Shown: positions 1-8,407, numbered from the stretch's first letter. The stretch: 64,000 nt of DNA from Streptomyces luteogriseus (GCF_014205055.1 NZ_JACHMS010000001.1:2976001-3040000), one strand, 5' to 3'. Notes: generated by a model not told the origin, from the letters alone. Made by a program: numbers and translations.

Positions 1-289
1 CACACGAGAGCTGCCGGCCGAGAGCACGGGCCCGAGCGGCCCGAGCGGTGCCCGGCGCATGGCGGACGGCATCGACGGCATCCCCGAGCAGGCCCGCCCG
101 CATCCCGAGGACGACTCAGCGGGGGCCGTCCTCCCGGGCGGCGGGCGGCCGGACCGGGACAGTGCCGTACGGAGCGCGCCTCCGGGCGCGGGGATCGCCA
201 CCTCCCCGGCCCAAGGGGGTGCCCCCACCCGCGCGAAGCCGAGGGTGACGGAGGAGGCGAGGGCTCGGGGAAGGGCGACGGGCGGGACG

Positions 290-1117
290 ATGAGCGAGCA
301 CGAGCGACACTCCGAGGATCAGAAGCCGCGCGCCCACCACACACAGGGTGGACAGCACGGCTCTCCGGACCGCAGCGGGGCGCGCGAGATGTTCCTCAAA
401 CTGCGCACGCTGGAGAGCACCAGCCCCGAGTACGCGGAGCTGCGCAACCAGCTGGTCCGGATGCATCTGCCGCTCGTGGAGCATCTCGCGCGCCGCTTCC
501 GCAACCGCGGCGAGCCGCTGGACGACCTCACCCAGGTCGCCACGATCGGCCTCATCAAGTCGGTCGACCGATTCGACCCGGACCGGGGTGTGGAGTTCTC
601 CACGTACGCGACCCCCACGGTCGTGGGCGAGATCAAGCGGCACTTCCGCGACAAGGGCTGGGCGGTGCGCGTCCCGCGCCGGCTGCAGGAGCTGCGCCTG
701 GCGCTGACCACGGCCACGGCCGAGCTCTCGCAGCTGCACGGCCGCTCCCCCACGGTCCACGAGCTCGCCGAGAAGCTGGGCATCTCGGAGGAGGAGGTCC
801 TCGAGGGCCTGGAGTCCGCCAACGCGTACTCCACGCTGTCCCTGGACGTCCCCGACACCGACGACGAGTCCCCGGCGGTCGCCGACACCCTCGGCGCCGA
901 GGACGAGGCGCTGGAAGGCGTGGAGTACCGGGAGTCGCTCAAGCCGCTGCTGGAGGATCTCCCGCCGCGCGAGAAGCGGATCCTGCTGCTGCGGTTCTTC
1001 GGCAACATGACCCAGTCGCAGATCGCGCAGGAGGTCGGCATCTCCCAGATGCACGTCTCCCGGCTGCTGGCACGCACGCTGGCGCAGCTGCGGGAGAAGC
1101 TCCTCGTCGAGGAGTGA
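290..1117 (+). CDS. sigH: SigB/SigF-type RNA polymerase sigma factor (SigH-like)
   Basis: 275-residue group 3 sigma factor that directs RNA polymerase to stress and development promoters. Region 2 is clear (LDDLTQVATIGLIKSVDRF, then FSTYATPTVVGEIKRHFRD), and region 4 at the C-terminus carries the helix-turn-helix QSQIAQEVGISQMHVSRLL. I chose the ATG before SEHERHSEDQ because homology starts only after it. The frame stays open upstream to an ATG at 59, so a 352-residue form is possible; S. coelicolor SigH is known to occur in several N-terminal forms. The sigH name rests on neighbourhood (two genes from the wblE/kinase pair, near the das locus, recalled synteny). Its anti-sigma gene would lie left of the window. 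It ends 3 bp from a convergent membrane-protein gene. Confidence 0.85.
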   Translation: MSEHERHSEDQKPRAHHTQGGQHGSPDRSGAREMFLKLRTLESTSPEYAELRNQLVRMHLPLVEHLARRFRNRGEPLDDLTQVATIGLIKSVDRFDPDRGVEFSTYATPTVVGEIKRHFRDKGWAVRVPRRLQELRLALTTATAELSQLHGRSPTVHELAEKLGISEEEVLEGLESANAYSTLSLDVPDTDDESPAVADTLGAEDEALEGVEYRESLKPLLEDLPPREKRILLLRFFGNMTQSQIAQEVGISQMHVSRLLARTLAQLREKLLVEE

Positions 1118-1120
1118 CGG

Positions 1121-1570
1121 CTACTTCTCCAGGTTGCCGGGGTTGCCGGGCCCGCGGATACCGAGGGCCCGGGTCGTCTCGGGGTTCACCAGCAGCACGA
1201 GCGACGCGACGGCCACGACCGCCAGGGCGATCCCTGCCGGAATGGCCATGCTGTCGGCCTGCAGAAGGTTGTAGGCCACCGGCAGCGCCATGAGCTGGGT
1301 GATGACGGCCGGGCCGCGGCTCCAGCTGCGGCAACCGAGGAGCCCGCGGGCGGCGAGCAGCGGCAGCAGTGCGAGCACGACCAGCGTGATGCCGCCGGTC
1401 ACGGCCTGCTGCCGGTCGTCCGGATGCCCGGTGAGGCCGAGGACGAGGATCCAGACGCCTCCGACGACCAGCGCGAGCCCCTCCAGCGCGGCCAGCAGCG
1501 CCGCGTACGTCAGACGCCGGGGGCGGGGGCCGGTGGTTTCCTCGGTGGTGGGGGTCTGCTCACTGCTCAC
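1121..1570 (-). CDS. Small integral membrane protein, function unknown
   Basis: 149 residues with about four hydrophobic segments (for example LLAALEGLALVVGGVWILVL and ITLVVLALLPLLAARGLL) after a short polar Thr/Glu-rich N-terminus, so an inner-membrane protein. A third segment (GIALAVVAVASLVLLV) precedes a charged tail. It is convergent with the sigma factor gene (3-bp gap) and divergent from the lipid kinase gene at 1686. No catalytic motif is visible and I cannot assign a function. Codon use matches its neighbours, which supports it as a real gene. Confidence 0.75.
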   Translation of the reverse strand: MSSEQTPTTEETTGPRPRRLTYAALLAALEGLALVVGGVWILVLGLTGHPDDRQQAVTGGITLVVLALLPLLAARGLLGCRSWSRGPAVITQLMALPVAYNLLQADSMAIPAGIALAVVAVASLVLLVNPETTRALGIRGPGNPGNLEK

Positions 1571-1685
1571 CCCTGAAGGGTAGCCCCCGCCCGCACGCCC
1601 CCCGGGGCGCGGTTCACCCCCGTCCTCTTACCTGATCCCTACCTCGGTATGGGCCCGGTACCACCCAGTAGGTACGCTGCCAGTC

Positions 1686-2654
1686 ATGCGTGCACTTCTC
1701 GTGGTCAATCCGGCGGCAACCACCACAAGTGCGCGCACACGCGACGTACTGATCCATGCGCTCGCCAGCGAGATGAAGCTGGAGGCCGTCACCACCGAGT
1801 ACCGCGGCCACGCGCGCGACCTGGGCCGGCACGCGGCCGACAGTGACGACATCGACCTGGTGGTGGCCCTCGGCGGCGACGGCACGGTCAACGAAGTGGT
1901 CAACGGCCTCCTGCACGCCGGCCCCGCCCCGGAACGTCTGCCCGGCCTCGCCGTGGTCCCGGGCGGCTCCACCAACGTCTTCGCCCGCGCTCTGGGTCTG
2001 CCCAACGACGCCGTGGAGGCCACCGGCGCCCTGCTGGACGCCCTGCGCGACGGCAGCGAGCGCACCGTCGGCCTGGGTCTGACCTCGGGCACGCCGGGCA
2101 CGGAGGACGAGGCGGTGCCGTCCCGCTGGTTCACCTTCAACGCGGGGCTCGGCTTCGACGCCGGTGTGGTGGGCCGCGTGGAGCAGCACCGCGAACGCGG
2201 CAGGAAATCCACACACGCTCTCTACGTGCGCCAAGTGGTGCGCCAGCTGCTGGGTGAGCCGAACCGCCGCAACGGGACGATCACGCTGGAGCGTGCCGGC
2301 GAGGATCCGATCACCGATCTGGTGCTGTCCATAGTCTCGAACACCTCGCCATGGACGTTTCTGGGCAATCGCCCGATCTACGCGGCGCCTAAAGCCTCGT
2401 TCGATACCGGCCTCGATCTCTTCGGTCTCAGCCGCCTGTCCACTGCGGCAGTTGCCCGGTATGGCACCCAGTTGCTCACTTCGTCCCCCGAGCGTGGACC
2501 CCACGGCAGGCACGCCACCTCTCTGCACGACTTGACAGAGTTCACCTTGCATTCGAAGGTCCCGCTCCCCCTCCAGATGGACGGCGACCACCTGGGGCTG
2601 CGAACAAGCGTGACGTTCACAGGCGTACGCCGTGCACTGCGTGTGATTGTGTGA
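1686..2654 (+). CDS. Diacylglycerol/lipid kinase family protein (DAGK catalytic domain)
   Basis: 322 residues. The DAGK/NAD-kinase nucleotide-binding signature GGDGTVNEVVNG sits at about residues 63-74, and a second conserved glycine stretch VPGGSTNVFARALGLP at about 91-106. This family phosphorylates diacylglycerol, sphingoid or related lipids with ATP at the inner face of the membrane; the substrate here is unknown. The C-terminal half (YAAPKASFDTGLDLFGL, then LQMDGDHLG) matches the usual beta-sandwich domain of bacterial DgkB/YegS proteins. The start follows directly on MRALLVVNP, the standard family N-terminus. It is transcribed alone; the next gene downstream, wblE, has its own long leader. 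Confidence 0.9.
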   Translation: MRALLVVNPAATTTSARTRDVLIHALASEMKLEAVTTEYRGHARDLGRHAADSDDIDLVVALGGDGTVNEVVNGLLHAGPAPERLPGLAVVPGGSTNVFARALGLPNDAVEATGALLDALRDGSERTVGLGLTSGTPGTEDEAVPSRWFTFNAGLGFDAGVVGRVEQHRERGRKSTHALYVRQVVRQLLGEPNRRNGTITLERAGEDPITDLVLSIVSNTSPWTFLGNRPIYAAPKASFDTGLDLFGLSRLSTAAVARYGTQLLTSSPERGPHGRHATSLHDLTEFTLHSKVPLPLQMDGDHLGLRTSVTFTGVRRALRVIV

Positions 2655-2976
2655 GCAGAACTGGCTAAAGTCCTTTCACTCGAACGTTTAGGCCAGGATC
2701 CACCCCATGGAAGTACGGCTGTGACCTAGTCGACACCGAAGAATCAAAAAAAACTTTCCAGAAGGGGTTGTATCCGCCGCTGAGGTTTGCGAGTCTCTAC
2801 GTGGCGATCGAGACGGCCCGCAACACCGGCCTCCACTGATCACCAGAACCCCTCTTCAATCCACAGGACCTTCGCCGGGGAACCTGGCAGTCGGCCCTTC
2901 ACTTGTTGAGGGATTCGTGAAAGCGTTCACATTCACAAGCAAGCCCTGCATGTAATACCAAGGAGAGGTAGCAGCC
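2655..2976. other. 322-bp intergenic region, probable wblE promoter and leader
   Basis: No gene is seen here. The stretch is AT-richer than its surroundings (an A-run at about 2746-2753) and ends in a good ribosome-binding site (AAGGAGAGG) before wblE. The length suggests a long untranslated leader. I could not place -35/-10 boxes convincingly. Confidence 0.5.
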
Positions 2977-3234
2977 ATGGACTGGCGTCACAACGCCGTT
3001 TGCCGCGAGGAAGACCCCGAGCTCTTCTTCCCCATCGGCAACACCGGTCCTGCGCTGCTGCAGATCGAGGAAGCCAAGGCCGTCTGCCGTCGCTGCCCGG
3101 TTATGGAGCAGTGCCTGCAGTGGGCGCTCGAGTCCGGCCAGGACTCCGGCGTCTGGGGTGGTCTCAGCGAGGACGAGCGTCGCGCCATGAAGCGCCGCGC
3201 CGCCCGCAACCGGGCCCGTCAGGCCTCCGCCTGA
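2977..3234 (+). CDS. wblE: WhiB-like iron-sulfur transcription factor (WblE)
   Basis: 85-residue Wbl protein. The four cluster-binding cysteines are C9, C37, C40 and C46 (the last three in CRRCPVMEQC), followed by the family turn GVWGG at 58-62 and a basic C-terminal tail (MKRRAARNRARQ) for DNA binding. Wbl proteins bind a [4Fe-4S] cluster and contact region 4 of the principal sigma factor. Length and sequence fit WblE, the widely conserved actinobacterial paralogue related to mycobacterial WhiB1. A strong ribosome-binding site precedes the ATG, and a 13-bp-stem hairpin at 3353-3381 terminates the unit. Confidence 0.93.
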   Translation: MDWRHNAVCREEDPELFFPIGNTGPALLQIEEAKAVCRRCPVMEQCLQWALESGQDSGVWGGLSEDERRAMKRRAARNRARQASA

Positions 3235-3352
3235 CAACCCACCCCTGCTGACAGCCTGAGCTTGGCGGCGCGTACAGCGAGTACGCATCTCCCGCCCCCG
3301 AGCCGCAGCGCGCAGTTCCCCCGATGCGCTTAGTTAAGCAGCAACGAGCTTT

Positions 3353-3381
3353 AGCCCCGGGCCACTTGGTGGCCCGGGGCT
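3353..3381. terminator. Intrinsic terminator between wblE and the histidine kinase
   Basis: Perfect inverted repeat: AGCCCCGGGCCAC, a 3-nt loop, then GTGGCCCGGGGCT. It lies between two convergent genes and can serve both strands. Confidence 0.85.
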
Positions 3382-3418
3382 CATTGCTTTACCGGGCCCT
3401 TTGCCAGGGCTCGGGGTC

Positions 3419-3490
3419 CGTTATTTCTGCGATGCCGCCACTTCTGCGGCTTCCGCCACTTCTGCGACTTCCGCTACTTCTGCGACCGCA
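3419..3490. repeat. Four degenerate 18-bp tandem repeats at the kinase 3' end
   Basis: The unit GCCACTTCTGCGRCTTCC recurs at 3437, 3455 and 3473, with a weaker copy starting at 3419. The kinase stop codon lies inside the array (TAG at 3474-3476 on the minus strand), so slippage here would change the C-terminus or 3' UTR of the kinase transcript. Confidence 0.75.
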
Positions 3491-4940
3491 CCGGGATGTC
3501 GAGGATCACGCGGGTGCCGCGCTCCGGGGCCGGGACCATGTCGAATGTGCCGCCCAACTCGCCCTCCACCAGGGTCCGCACGATCTGCAGGCCGAGATTG
3601 CCGGCCGTGTGCGGATCGAACCCTTCCGGCAGACCGACCCCGTCGTCCTGGACGGTGACCAGCAGTCGGGCCTCCTTGGCCGTGCCGCCGCGGACCGCCG
3701 AGACCTCGACCGAGCCGGTGTCGCCCTCACGGAAGCCGTGCTCCAGTGCGTTCTGCAGCACCTCGGTCAGCACCATCGACAGCGGGGTGGCCACCTCGGC
3801 GTCGAGAATGCCGAAGCGGCCGGTGCGCCGGCCCGCGACCTTGCCCGGGGAGATCTCCGCCACCATGGCCAGCACACGGTCGGCGATGTCGTCGAACTCC
3901 ACCCGCTCGTCCAGGTTCTGGGAGAGCGTCTCATGCACGATCGCAATCGATCCGACGCGCCGCACCGCCTCTTCGAGGGCCTCGCGGCCACGGTCGGACT
4001 CGATGCGCCGGGCCTGGAGGCGGAGCAGCGCCGCCACCGTCTGGAGGTTGTTCTTGACCCGGTGGTGGATCTCCCGGATCGTCGCGTCCTTGGTGATCAA
4101 CTCGCGCTCACGGCGGCGCAGTTCGGTGACGTCCCGGAGGAGCACGAGGGAACCGATACGGGTGCCCTTCGGCTTGAGCGGGATCGCGCGGAACTGGATG
4201 ACCCCGTCAATGGCCTCGATCTCGAACTCGCGCGGCGCCCAGCCGCTGGCGACCTTGGCGAGCGCCTCGTCCACCGGACCCCGGGTCGGGGCGAGTTCGG
4301 CGGTCGTCTTGCCGAGGTGCTGGCCGACGAGGTCGGAGGCGAGGCCGAGCCGGTGGTAGGCGGACAGGGCGTTCGGGGAGGCGTACTGGACGATCGCGTC
4401 GGCGTCGAGCCGGATCAGGCCGTCGCCCACCCGGGGCGAGGCGTCCATGTCGAGCTGCTGGTTCGCGAACGGGAAGGACCCGGCCGCGATCATCTGCGCC
4501 AGGTCGGAAGCGCTCTGCAGATAGGTGAGTTCCAGGCGGCTCGGTGTCCGCACGGTGAGGAGGTTGGTGTTGCGCGCGATGACGCCGAGCACACGCCCCT
4601 CCCGCCGTACGGGGATCGACTCGACCCGGACGGGAACCTCCTCGCGCCACTCCGGGTCTCCCTCGCGCACGATGCGGCCCTCGTCGAGTGCGGCGTCCAG
4701 CATCGGGCGGCGGCCGCGCGGCACGAGGTGGCCCACCATGTCGTCCTGGTACGAGGTCGGACCCGTGTTGGGCCGCATCTGGGCCACCGAGACATACCGG
4801 GTGCCGTCGCTGGTGGGGACCCACAGGACCAGGTCGGCGAAGGAGAGATCGGAGAGCAGCTGCCACTCCGAGACCAGCAGATGCAGCCACTCGAGATCGG
4901 TGTCGTCGAGTGCGGTGTGCTGGCGTACGAGTTCGTTCAT
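3474..4940 (-). CDS. Soluble sensor histidine kinase (PAS, HisKA_2, HATPase_c)
   Basis: 488 residues from the ATG at 4940; a GTG nine bases upstream (4949) is also possible. No membrane segment is present. An N-terminal GAF-like sensory domain (about 1-160) is followed by a PAS-like domain (about 165-275), the phosphoacceptor helix REIHHRVKNNLQTVAALLR at about 290-310 (HisKA_2 type), and an HATPase_c domain with an N-box (LTEVLQNALEHGF) and glycine boxes (DDGVGLPEG, GNLGLQIV). It should autophosphorylate on His and pass phosphate to an unlinked response regulator, because no regulator gene is adjacent. It ends convergently with wblE. A dre-like site lies about 260 bp upstream. Confidence 0.9.
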   Translation of the reverse strand: MNELVRQHTALDDTDLEWLHLLVSEWQLLSDLSFADLVLWVPTSDGTRYVSVAQMRPNTGPTSYQDDMVGHLVPRGRRPMLDAALDEGRIVREGDPEWREEVPVRVESIPVRREGRVLGVIARNTNLLTVRTPSRLELTYLQSASDLAQMIAAGSFPFANQQLDMDASPRVGDGLIRLDADAIVQYASPNALSAYHRLGLASDLVGQHLGKTTAELAPTRGPVDEALAKVASGWAPREFEIEAIDGVIQFRAIPLKPKGTRIGSLVLLRDVTELRRRERELITKDATIREIHHRVKNNLQTVAALLRLQARRIESDRGREALEEAVRRVGSIAIVHETLSQNLDERVEFDDIADRVLAMVAEISPGKVAGRRTGRFGILDAEVATPLSMVLTEVLQNALEHGFREGDTGSVEVSAVRGGTAKEARLLVTVQDDGVGLPEGFDPHTAGNLGLQIVRTLVEGELGGTFDMVPAPERGTRVILDIPVRSQK

Positions 4941-4949
4941 GGAGGGCAC

Positions 4950-5292
4950 ATCTGCGAGCGTACCCGGGGGTTCGTGCGGCCCTGAAACACCCGCGGGCCG
5001 CGGCGCCTGAGAGGGACCCTCAACCCTCTCGGCACCGCAGCCCGGAGCAGCATCGGCCGTGGGGTGTGCGGTCCCGGTCGGCCGAAGGATGAGGAGCCGG
5101 GGCAGTCAGGGCAGAGAGCCTCGGTTCCTCGGTCCGTCTTCCTGTGCGGGGAAGACGGAGGCTGGTGCGCGTTGCACACGCGTTCTCGTCACGCATTGTG
5201 GACTAGACCACTTGCGGGTGTCCATGCGTGGGAGGCTGTTCGTTGTTGTCATTTCCGCGACACGTCGGACGCACCGGCGCCCAGCAGGCAGC
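4950..5292. other. 343-bp intergenic region with hairpins and a DasR-like site
   Basis: No convincing gene. It holds a GAGAGGG/CCCTCTC hairpin (5009-5030), a CCGTCTTCC/GGAAGACGG hairpin (5134-5158) and the dre-like palindrome at 5197-5212. The flanking genes are the kinase (starting leftward) and the TetR gene (ending here), so this is the kinase upstream region plus the TetR 3' end. Confidence 0.5.
5197..5212. promoter_or_regulatory. Orphan DasR-responsive element (dre)-like palindrome
   Basis: TGTGGACTAGACCACT matches 12 of 16 positions of the dre consensus ACTGGTCTAGACCAGT. Its core TGGACTAGACCA is identical to the core of the site in front of dasR (15240-15251). It lies about 257 bp upstream of the histidine kinase start. 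Binding is inferred. Confidence 0.5.
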
Positions 5293-5991
5293 CTAGCCTG
5301 TGTGGGTTCCTGTGCGGGGCCAGATGGAGAGGGCAATTTCCGCGACCGCCTCCAGTTCCTCCCGGCTCGCCCCGTCGCGTGCCTGTTGCGACATGCCCTG
5401 GATCATCGCTCCGGTGTGACGGGCCAGGGCGGCGGCGTCGGTGGCCGGCGGCAGCACGCCGGCGGCGACGTCGGCCCTGATGCGGCTCTCGAAGGCGGCG
5501 ATGTTGGCGTTGCGGCGGTCCCGCAATGACTGTTCCACCTCGAGGTTCGAGCAGTTCGCCGCAGCATGGACGACGAGGCAGCCGTGCGGGTGGCCCGGTT
5601 CGGTGTACGCGGTGGCGGCCTCGCGCAGGGTGCGCTCGACGGCGGCCCGCGCGGTGGGTTCCTCGGCGAGGGCGCGGTCGGTGAAGGATCCGTATCTCGC
5701 GCCGTACACGTGGACGACCTCTTCGAAGAGGGACCGCTTGTCGCCGAAGGCGGCGTAGAGGCTGGGGGCGCCGATGTCCATGACGCGGGTGAGATCGGAG
5801 ACGGACGTGGCCTCGTAGCCGTGCTCCCAGAAGGCCAGGAGGGCCTTCTCCAGCGCGGTCTCCCGGTCGAAGGAACGGGGGCGGCCGCGGGGCCTGGTCC
5901 TGGCCTTGCCGTCCCCGGCGACTCGCGCGCTCGCGGTTTCAGACCCCTTCGAGGCCTGGGCGGTTCCGTCGTCGTTCACCATGGGATGCAT
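5293..5991 (-). CDS. TetR-family repressor, divergent to an SDR enzyme
   Basis: 232 residues from the ATG at 5991; an internal ATG at 5982 gives 229. A basic, polar leader (GKARTRPRGRPRSFDRE) precedes the TetR helix-turn-helix (ATSVSDLTRVMDIGAPSLYAAFGDK, in part), and the C-terminal ligand domain follows, with HGCLVVHAAANCSN typical of the TetR_C-like group that controls oxidoreductases. It faces the short-chain dehydrogenase gene across about 90 bp that hold two copies of a TAGCG-centred palindrome, the first directly next to its own start, so it probably represses both genes. Confidence 0.88.
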   Translation of the reverse strand: MHPMVNDDGTAQASKGSETASARVAGDGKARTRPRGRPRSFDRETALEKALLAFWEHGYEATSVSDLTRVMDIGAPSLYAAFGDKRSLFEEVVHVYGARYGSFTDRALAEEPTARAAVERTLREAATAYTEPGHPHGCLVVHAAANCSNLEVEQSLRDRRNANIAAFESRIRADVAAGVLPPATDAAALARHTGAMIQGMSQQARDGASREELEAVAEIALSIWPRTGTHTG

Positions 5992-5995
5992 TTTA

Positions 5996-6055
5996 TAGCG
6001 GGCACTAGAGAAATGTCTGAGGGCTGCTGTACGGTCATTTCTGTAGCGACCGCTA
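5996..6055. promoter_or_regulatory. Paired TetR operators between the regulator and the SDR gene
   Basis: Box 1, TAGCGGGCACTA (5996-6007), and box 2, TAGCGACCGCTA (6044-6055, symmetric arms), are followed by AGAGAAATG and GGGAAATG. The 20-mers around them (5996-6015 and 6036-6055) are also near-perfect inverted copies of each other. Two boxes at 48-bp spacing suit repression of both divergent promoters. Inferred from sequence only. Confidence 0.65.
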
Positions 6056-6079
6056 GGGAAATGGGAAAGGGGCGCCGTC

Positions 6080-6832
6080 ATGGGCGTGCTCACGGGCAGG
6101 ACCGCACTGGTCACGGGGGCGAGCAGGGGCATCGGACGAGGCATCGCCGAGCGGCTGGGACGCGACGGTGCACGGGTCGCGGTGCACTACGGCAGGAACG
6201 AGACGGCGGCGAAGGATACGGTCACGGCGATCGAGAGGGCCGGGGGCTCGGCGTTCGCGCTGGGCGTGGAGCTGGGGGTGCCGGGGGACGCCGAGGCACT
6301 GTGGGCGGAGTTCGACCGGCACGCGGACGGGCTGGACATCCTGGTGAACAACGCGGCGATCGGCAATACGCGGCCGATCGGGCAACTGGAGGAGCGGGAG
6401 TACGACGAGGTCTTCGCGGTGAACGTGAAGGCGCCGTTCTTCATCCTCAAGCACGGCATGACGCGCTTGCGGGACAACGGCCGGGTCGTCAACATCTCGT
6501 CGGGGCTGGCCCGCTCGGCGGCGATGCCGGACAACATGGCCTACGCGATGACGAAGGGCGCGCTGGATGTCTTCTCTCGCGACCTGTCCAAGGTGCTGGG
6601 GCACCGGGGTATCACGGTGAACTCGGTGGCCCCGGGGATCATCGACACGGACAACACGGCGGAACTGCTGCGTGGCACGCCCGACGGCTGGGCGAAGGCC
6701 GCGGCGATATCGGCACTGGGCGGTGTGGGTGAGCCTGCCGAGGTCGCCGACGTGGTGGCGTTTCTGGTGTCGGACGGGGGGCGGTGGGTGACGGGCAGTT
6801 GGGTGGATGTGACGGGGGGTTCGCTCACGTAG
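6080..6832 (+). CDS. Short-chain dehydrogenase/reductase (classical SDR)
   Basis: 250 residues with all classical SDR signatures: the NAD(P)-binding TGASRGIG at 12-19, NNAA at 90-93, the catalytic Ser at about 140 (VVNISSG), and Y155/K159 in YAMTK. An arginine-containing cofactor loop (HYGRNE at 37-42) suggests NADPH. The C-terminal VTGGSLT ending is standard. A ribosome-binding site (GAAAGGGG) precedes the ATG. It is divergent from the TetR gene and probably induced by its ligand. The substrate is unknown; quinone, 3-oxoacyl or xenobiotic carbonyl reduction are all possible. Confidence 0.9.
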   Translation: MGVLTGRTALVTGASRGIGRGIAERLGRDGARVAVHYGRNETAAKDTVTAIERAGGSAFALGVELGVPGDAEALWAEFDRHADGLDILVNNAAIGNTRPIGQLEEREYDEVFAVNVKAPFFILKHGMTRLRDNGRVVNISSGLARSAAMPDNMAYAMTKGALDVFSRDLSKVLGHRGITVNSVAPGIIDTDNTAELLRGTPDGWAKAAAISALGGVGEPAEVADVVAFLVSDGGRWVTGSWVDVTGGSLT

Positions 6833-6861
6833 CGGCGGTGGTGGCGGTGGTGGCGGTGGTC
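6832..6861. repeat. GCGGTGGTG-type 9-bp repeat after the SDR stop
   Basis: About three units of GCGGTGGTG start at the SDR stop codon. The remaining sequence to 7055 contains duplicated CCTGCAGGTGGC elements and no gene that I can support. Confidence 0.6.
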
Positions 6862-7055
6862 AACCGGCCGGTGGGGTGGAGGGGGTGTGCCTCAGTGGCC
6901 GCGGCGACCAGACCGTGGGTGGACCGCGAGGGGCGCTCCGAACAGAACCAGCGGTGGCCGGGCCGCCCTGCAGGTGGCTCCCCTGCAGGTGGCCGCCCGG
7001 CACGTGGCCGGCCGGGCCGCACCGGACCCGAGGGCGTTTGCGGGCTCCCCTGCCC

Positions 7056-8129
7056 TCAGCGGGTCTCTGTCACCTTTGCCAGCGCCCGCGGCGCGTCAGG
7101 GCCCTGCCCCCGGGCGATGGTGACCTCGTAGGCCAGGAGCTGGAGGGGGATGATCTCCAGCACGGGCTGGACCTCCTCGGCCACGTCACCGGTGGGCAGG
7201 ACGAAGCCGGCCGACGCCTGCTCGACCTGGTGTCCGGGGCCGATGACGACGAGGTCGGCGCCGCGGCCGCGCAGCCGGTCCAGGACGGGCTGGAGCGCCT
7301 CGCCGCCCTTGCCGTCGGTGACCACGGCGATGACCGGGGAGACGTTGTCGACCATGGCGAGCGGTCCGTGCAGCAGGTCCGCGCCGGAGTAGGAGAGGGC
7401 GGGGATGTAACTGGTCTCCATCAGCTTGAGTGCGGCCTCCTTGGCCGTGGGGTAGCCGTAGCCGCGTGAAGTGATCACCATGCGCTCGGCGAAGCGGTAG
7501 CGGGCGGCGAGGGCGCGCACCTCGTCCTGCCGGGCGAGCAACTGCTCGGCGAGGTCCGGCAGCACCTGCGCGGGCGCTCCGTCGCCGCCGCGCAGGCCCT
7601 CGACGAAGAGATAGAGCGCGAGAAGGGAGGCGGTGTAGGTCTTGGTCGCGGGGAGGGCCTTCTCCGGCCCCGCCATGATGTCGATGTGATGCTCGGAGAC
7701 GCCGGCGAGCGGGGAGTCCGGGTTGTTGGTGACGGCCAGCGTGATCGCTCCGGCCTCGCGGGCGGCCCGGGTCGAGGCGACCAGGTCCGGGGAGCCGCCG
7801 GACTGGCTGACGGTGACGACGAGGACGTCGGTGAGGTCCGGCCGGGCGCCGTAGGCCGTGGTCGTGGACATCGAGGTGAGTCCGCAGGGCAGACCGAGCC
7901 GGATCTCCAGGAGGTACTTGGCGTACAGGGCGGCGTTGTCGGAGGTGCCGCGTGCGGTCAGCAGGACGAAGCGGGGCGCGCGGGCAGCGATCCGCCGGGC
8001 CACGTCCTGGATGGCAGGGGCGCCCTCGGACAGGATCCGCCGCAGGACGGCGGGCTGCTCCGCCATCTCACGGGCCATGGTCCGGCCCGGGAGTTCGCCG
8101 AGGGGGTCCGGTGTGGCGGCGGCTGTCAT
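7056..8129 (-). CDS. SIS-domain sugar-phosphate isomerase/aminotransferase-like protein
   Basis: 357 residues with two SIS domains and no glutaminase domain, resembling the isomerase half of GlmS. The N-terminus MAREMAEQPAVLRRIL is the GlmS/AgaS-type lead-in. SIS 1 contains FVLLTARGTSDNAALYAKY and VVTVSQSGGSPDL, and SIS 2 contains MVITSRGYGYPTAKEAALK. It probably acts on amino-sugar phosphates such as glucosamine-6-phosphate in the cytoplasm, next to nagB. The start at 8129 has a GGAAGGAA ribosome-binding site; the open frame extends to 8306 without homology. It is divergent from nagB and may share the dre site at 8335-8350. Confidence 0.88.
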   Translation of the reverse strand: MTAAATPDPLGELPGRTMAREMAEQPAVLRRILSEGAPAIQDVARRIAARAPRFVLLTARGTSDNAALYAKYLLEIRLGLPCGLTSMSTTTAYGARPDLTDVLVVTVSQSGGSPDLVASTRAAREAGAITLAVTNNPDSPLAGVSEHHIDIMAGPEKALPATKTYTASLLALYLFVEGLRGGDGAPAQVLPDLAEQLLARQDEVRALAARYRFAERMVITSRGYGYPTAKEAALKLMETSYIPALSYSGADLLHGPLAMVDNVSPVIAVVTDGKGGEALQPVLDRLRGRGADLVVIGPGHQVEQASAGFVLPTGDVAEEVQPVLEIIPLQLLAYEVTIARGQGPDAPRALAKVTETR

Positions 8130-8334
8130 GGCGGGTTCCTTCCGGAGCGGGGCGGCTGCAGACCCCATTCCACTCCCCCGGGCCGCGCGGCGCCCGCCCG
8201 GGAGGCGGTCGTCCCGCTTCCGCACTCCTTGCGGAGCGGCGCTGTTCACCCCATGGCGGCCTGGTCGGCACGGCAGCGCTGGCCGGGCGGGAGCAGCGAT
8301 GTTCACCCTGGGAGGGACAGACCCGCTCTGTTAG

Positions 8335-8350
8335 ATTGGTCTAAACCACA
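8335..8350. promoter_or_regulatory. DasR-responsive element (dre) at nagB
   Basis: ATTGGTCTAAACCACA closely matches the DasR consensus ACTGGTCTAGACCAGT, with the core TGGTCTAAACCA. It sits 58 bp before the nagB start, in the divergent region with the SIS-domain gene. DasR control of nagB is established in S. coelicolor. Confidence 0.85.
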
Positions 8351-8407
8351 CGACCCCTCCCGGGTCCAGTCCCAGTTGAGCACTCCTCTCAGATCGGCAG
8401 GCCCAGC

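Noticed and set aside
2879..2907. Possible SigR promoter for wblE (GGAAC ... GTT)
   Set aside because: The spacer is 21 nt instead of 18 and the -35 is imperfect.
3324..4985. 553-codon open frame antisense to the histidine kinase
   Set aside because: No domain, and it mirrors the GC-biased codon positions of the kinase, which has full catalytic motifs.
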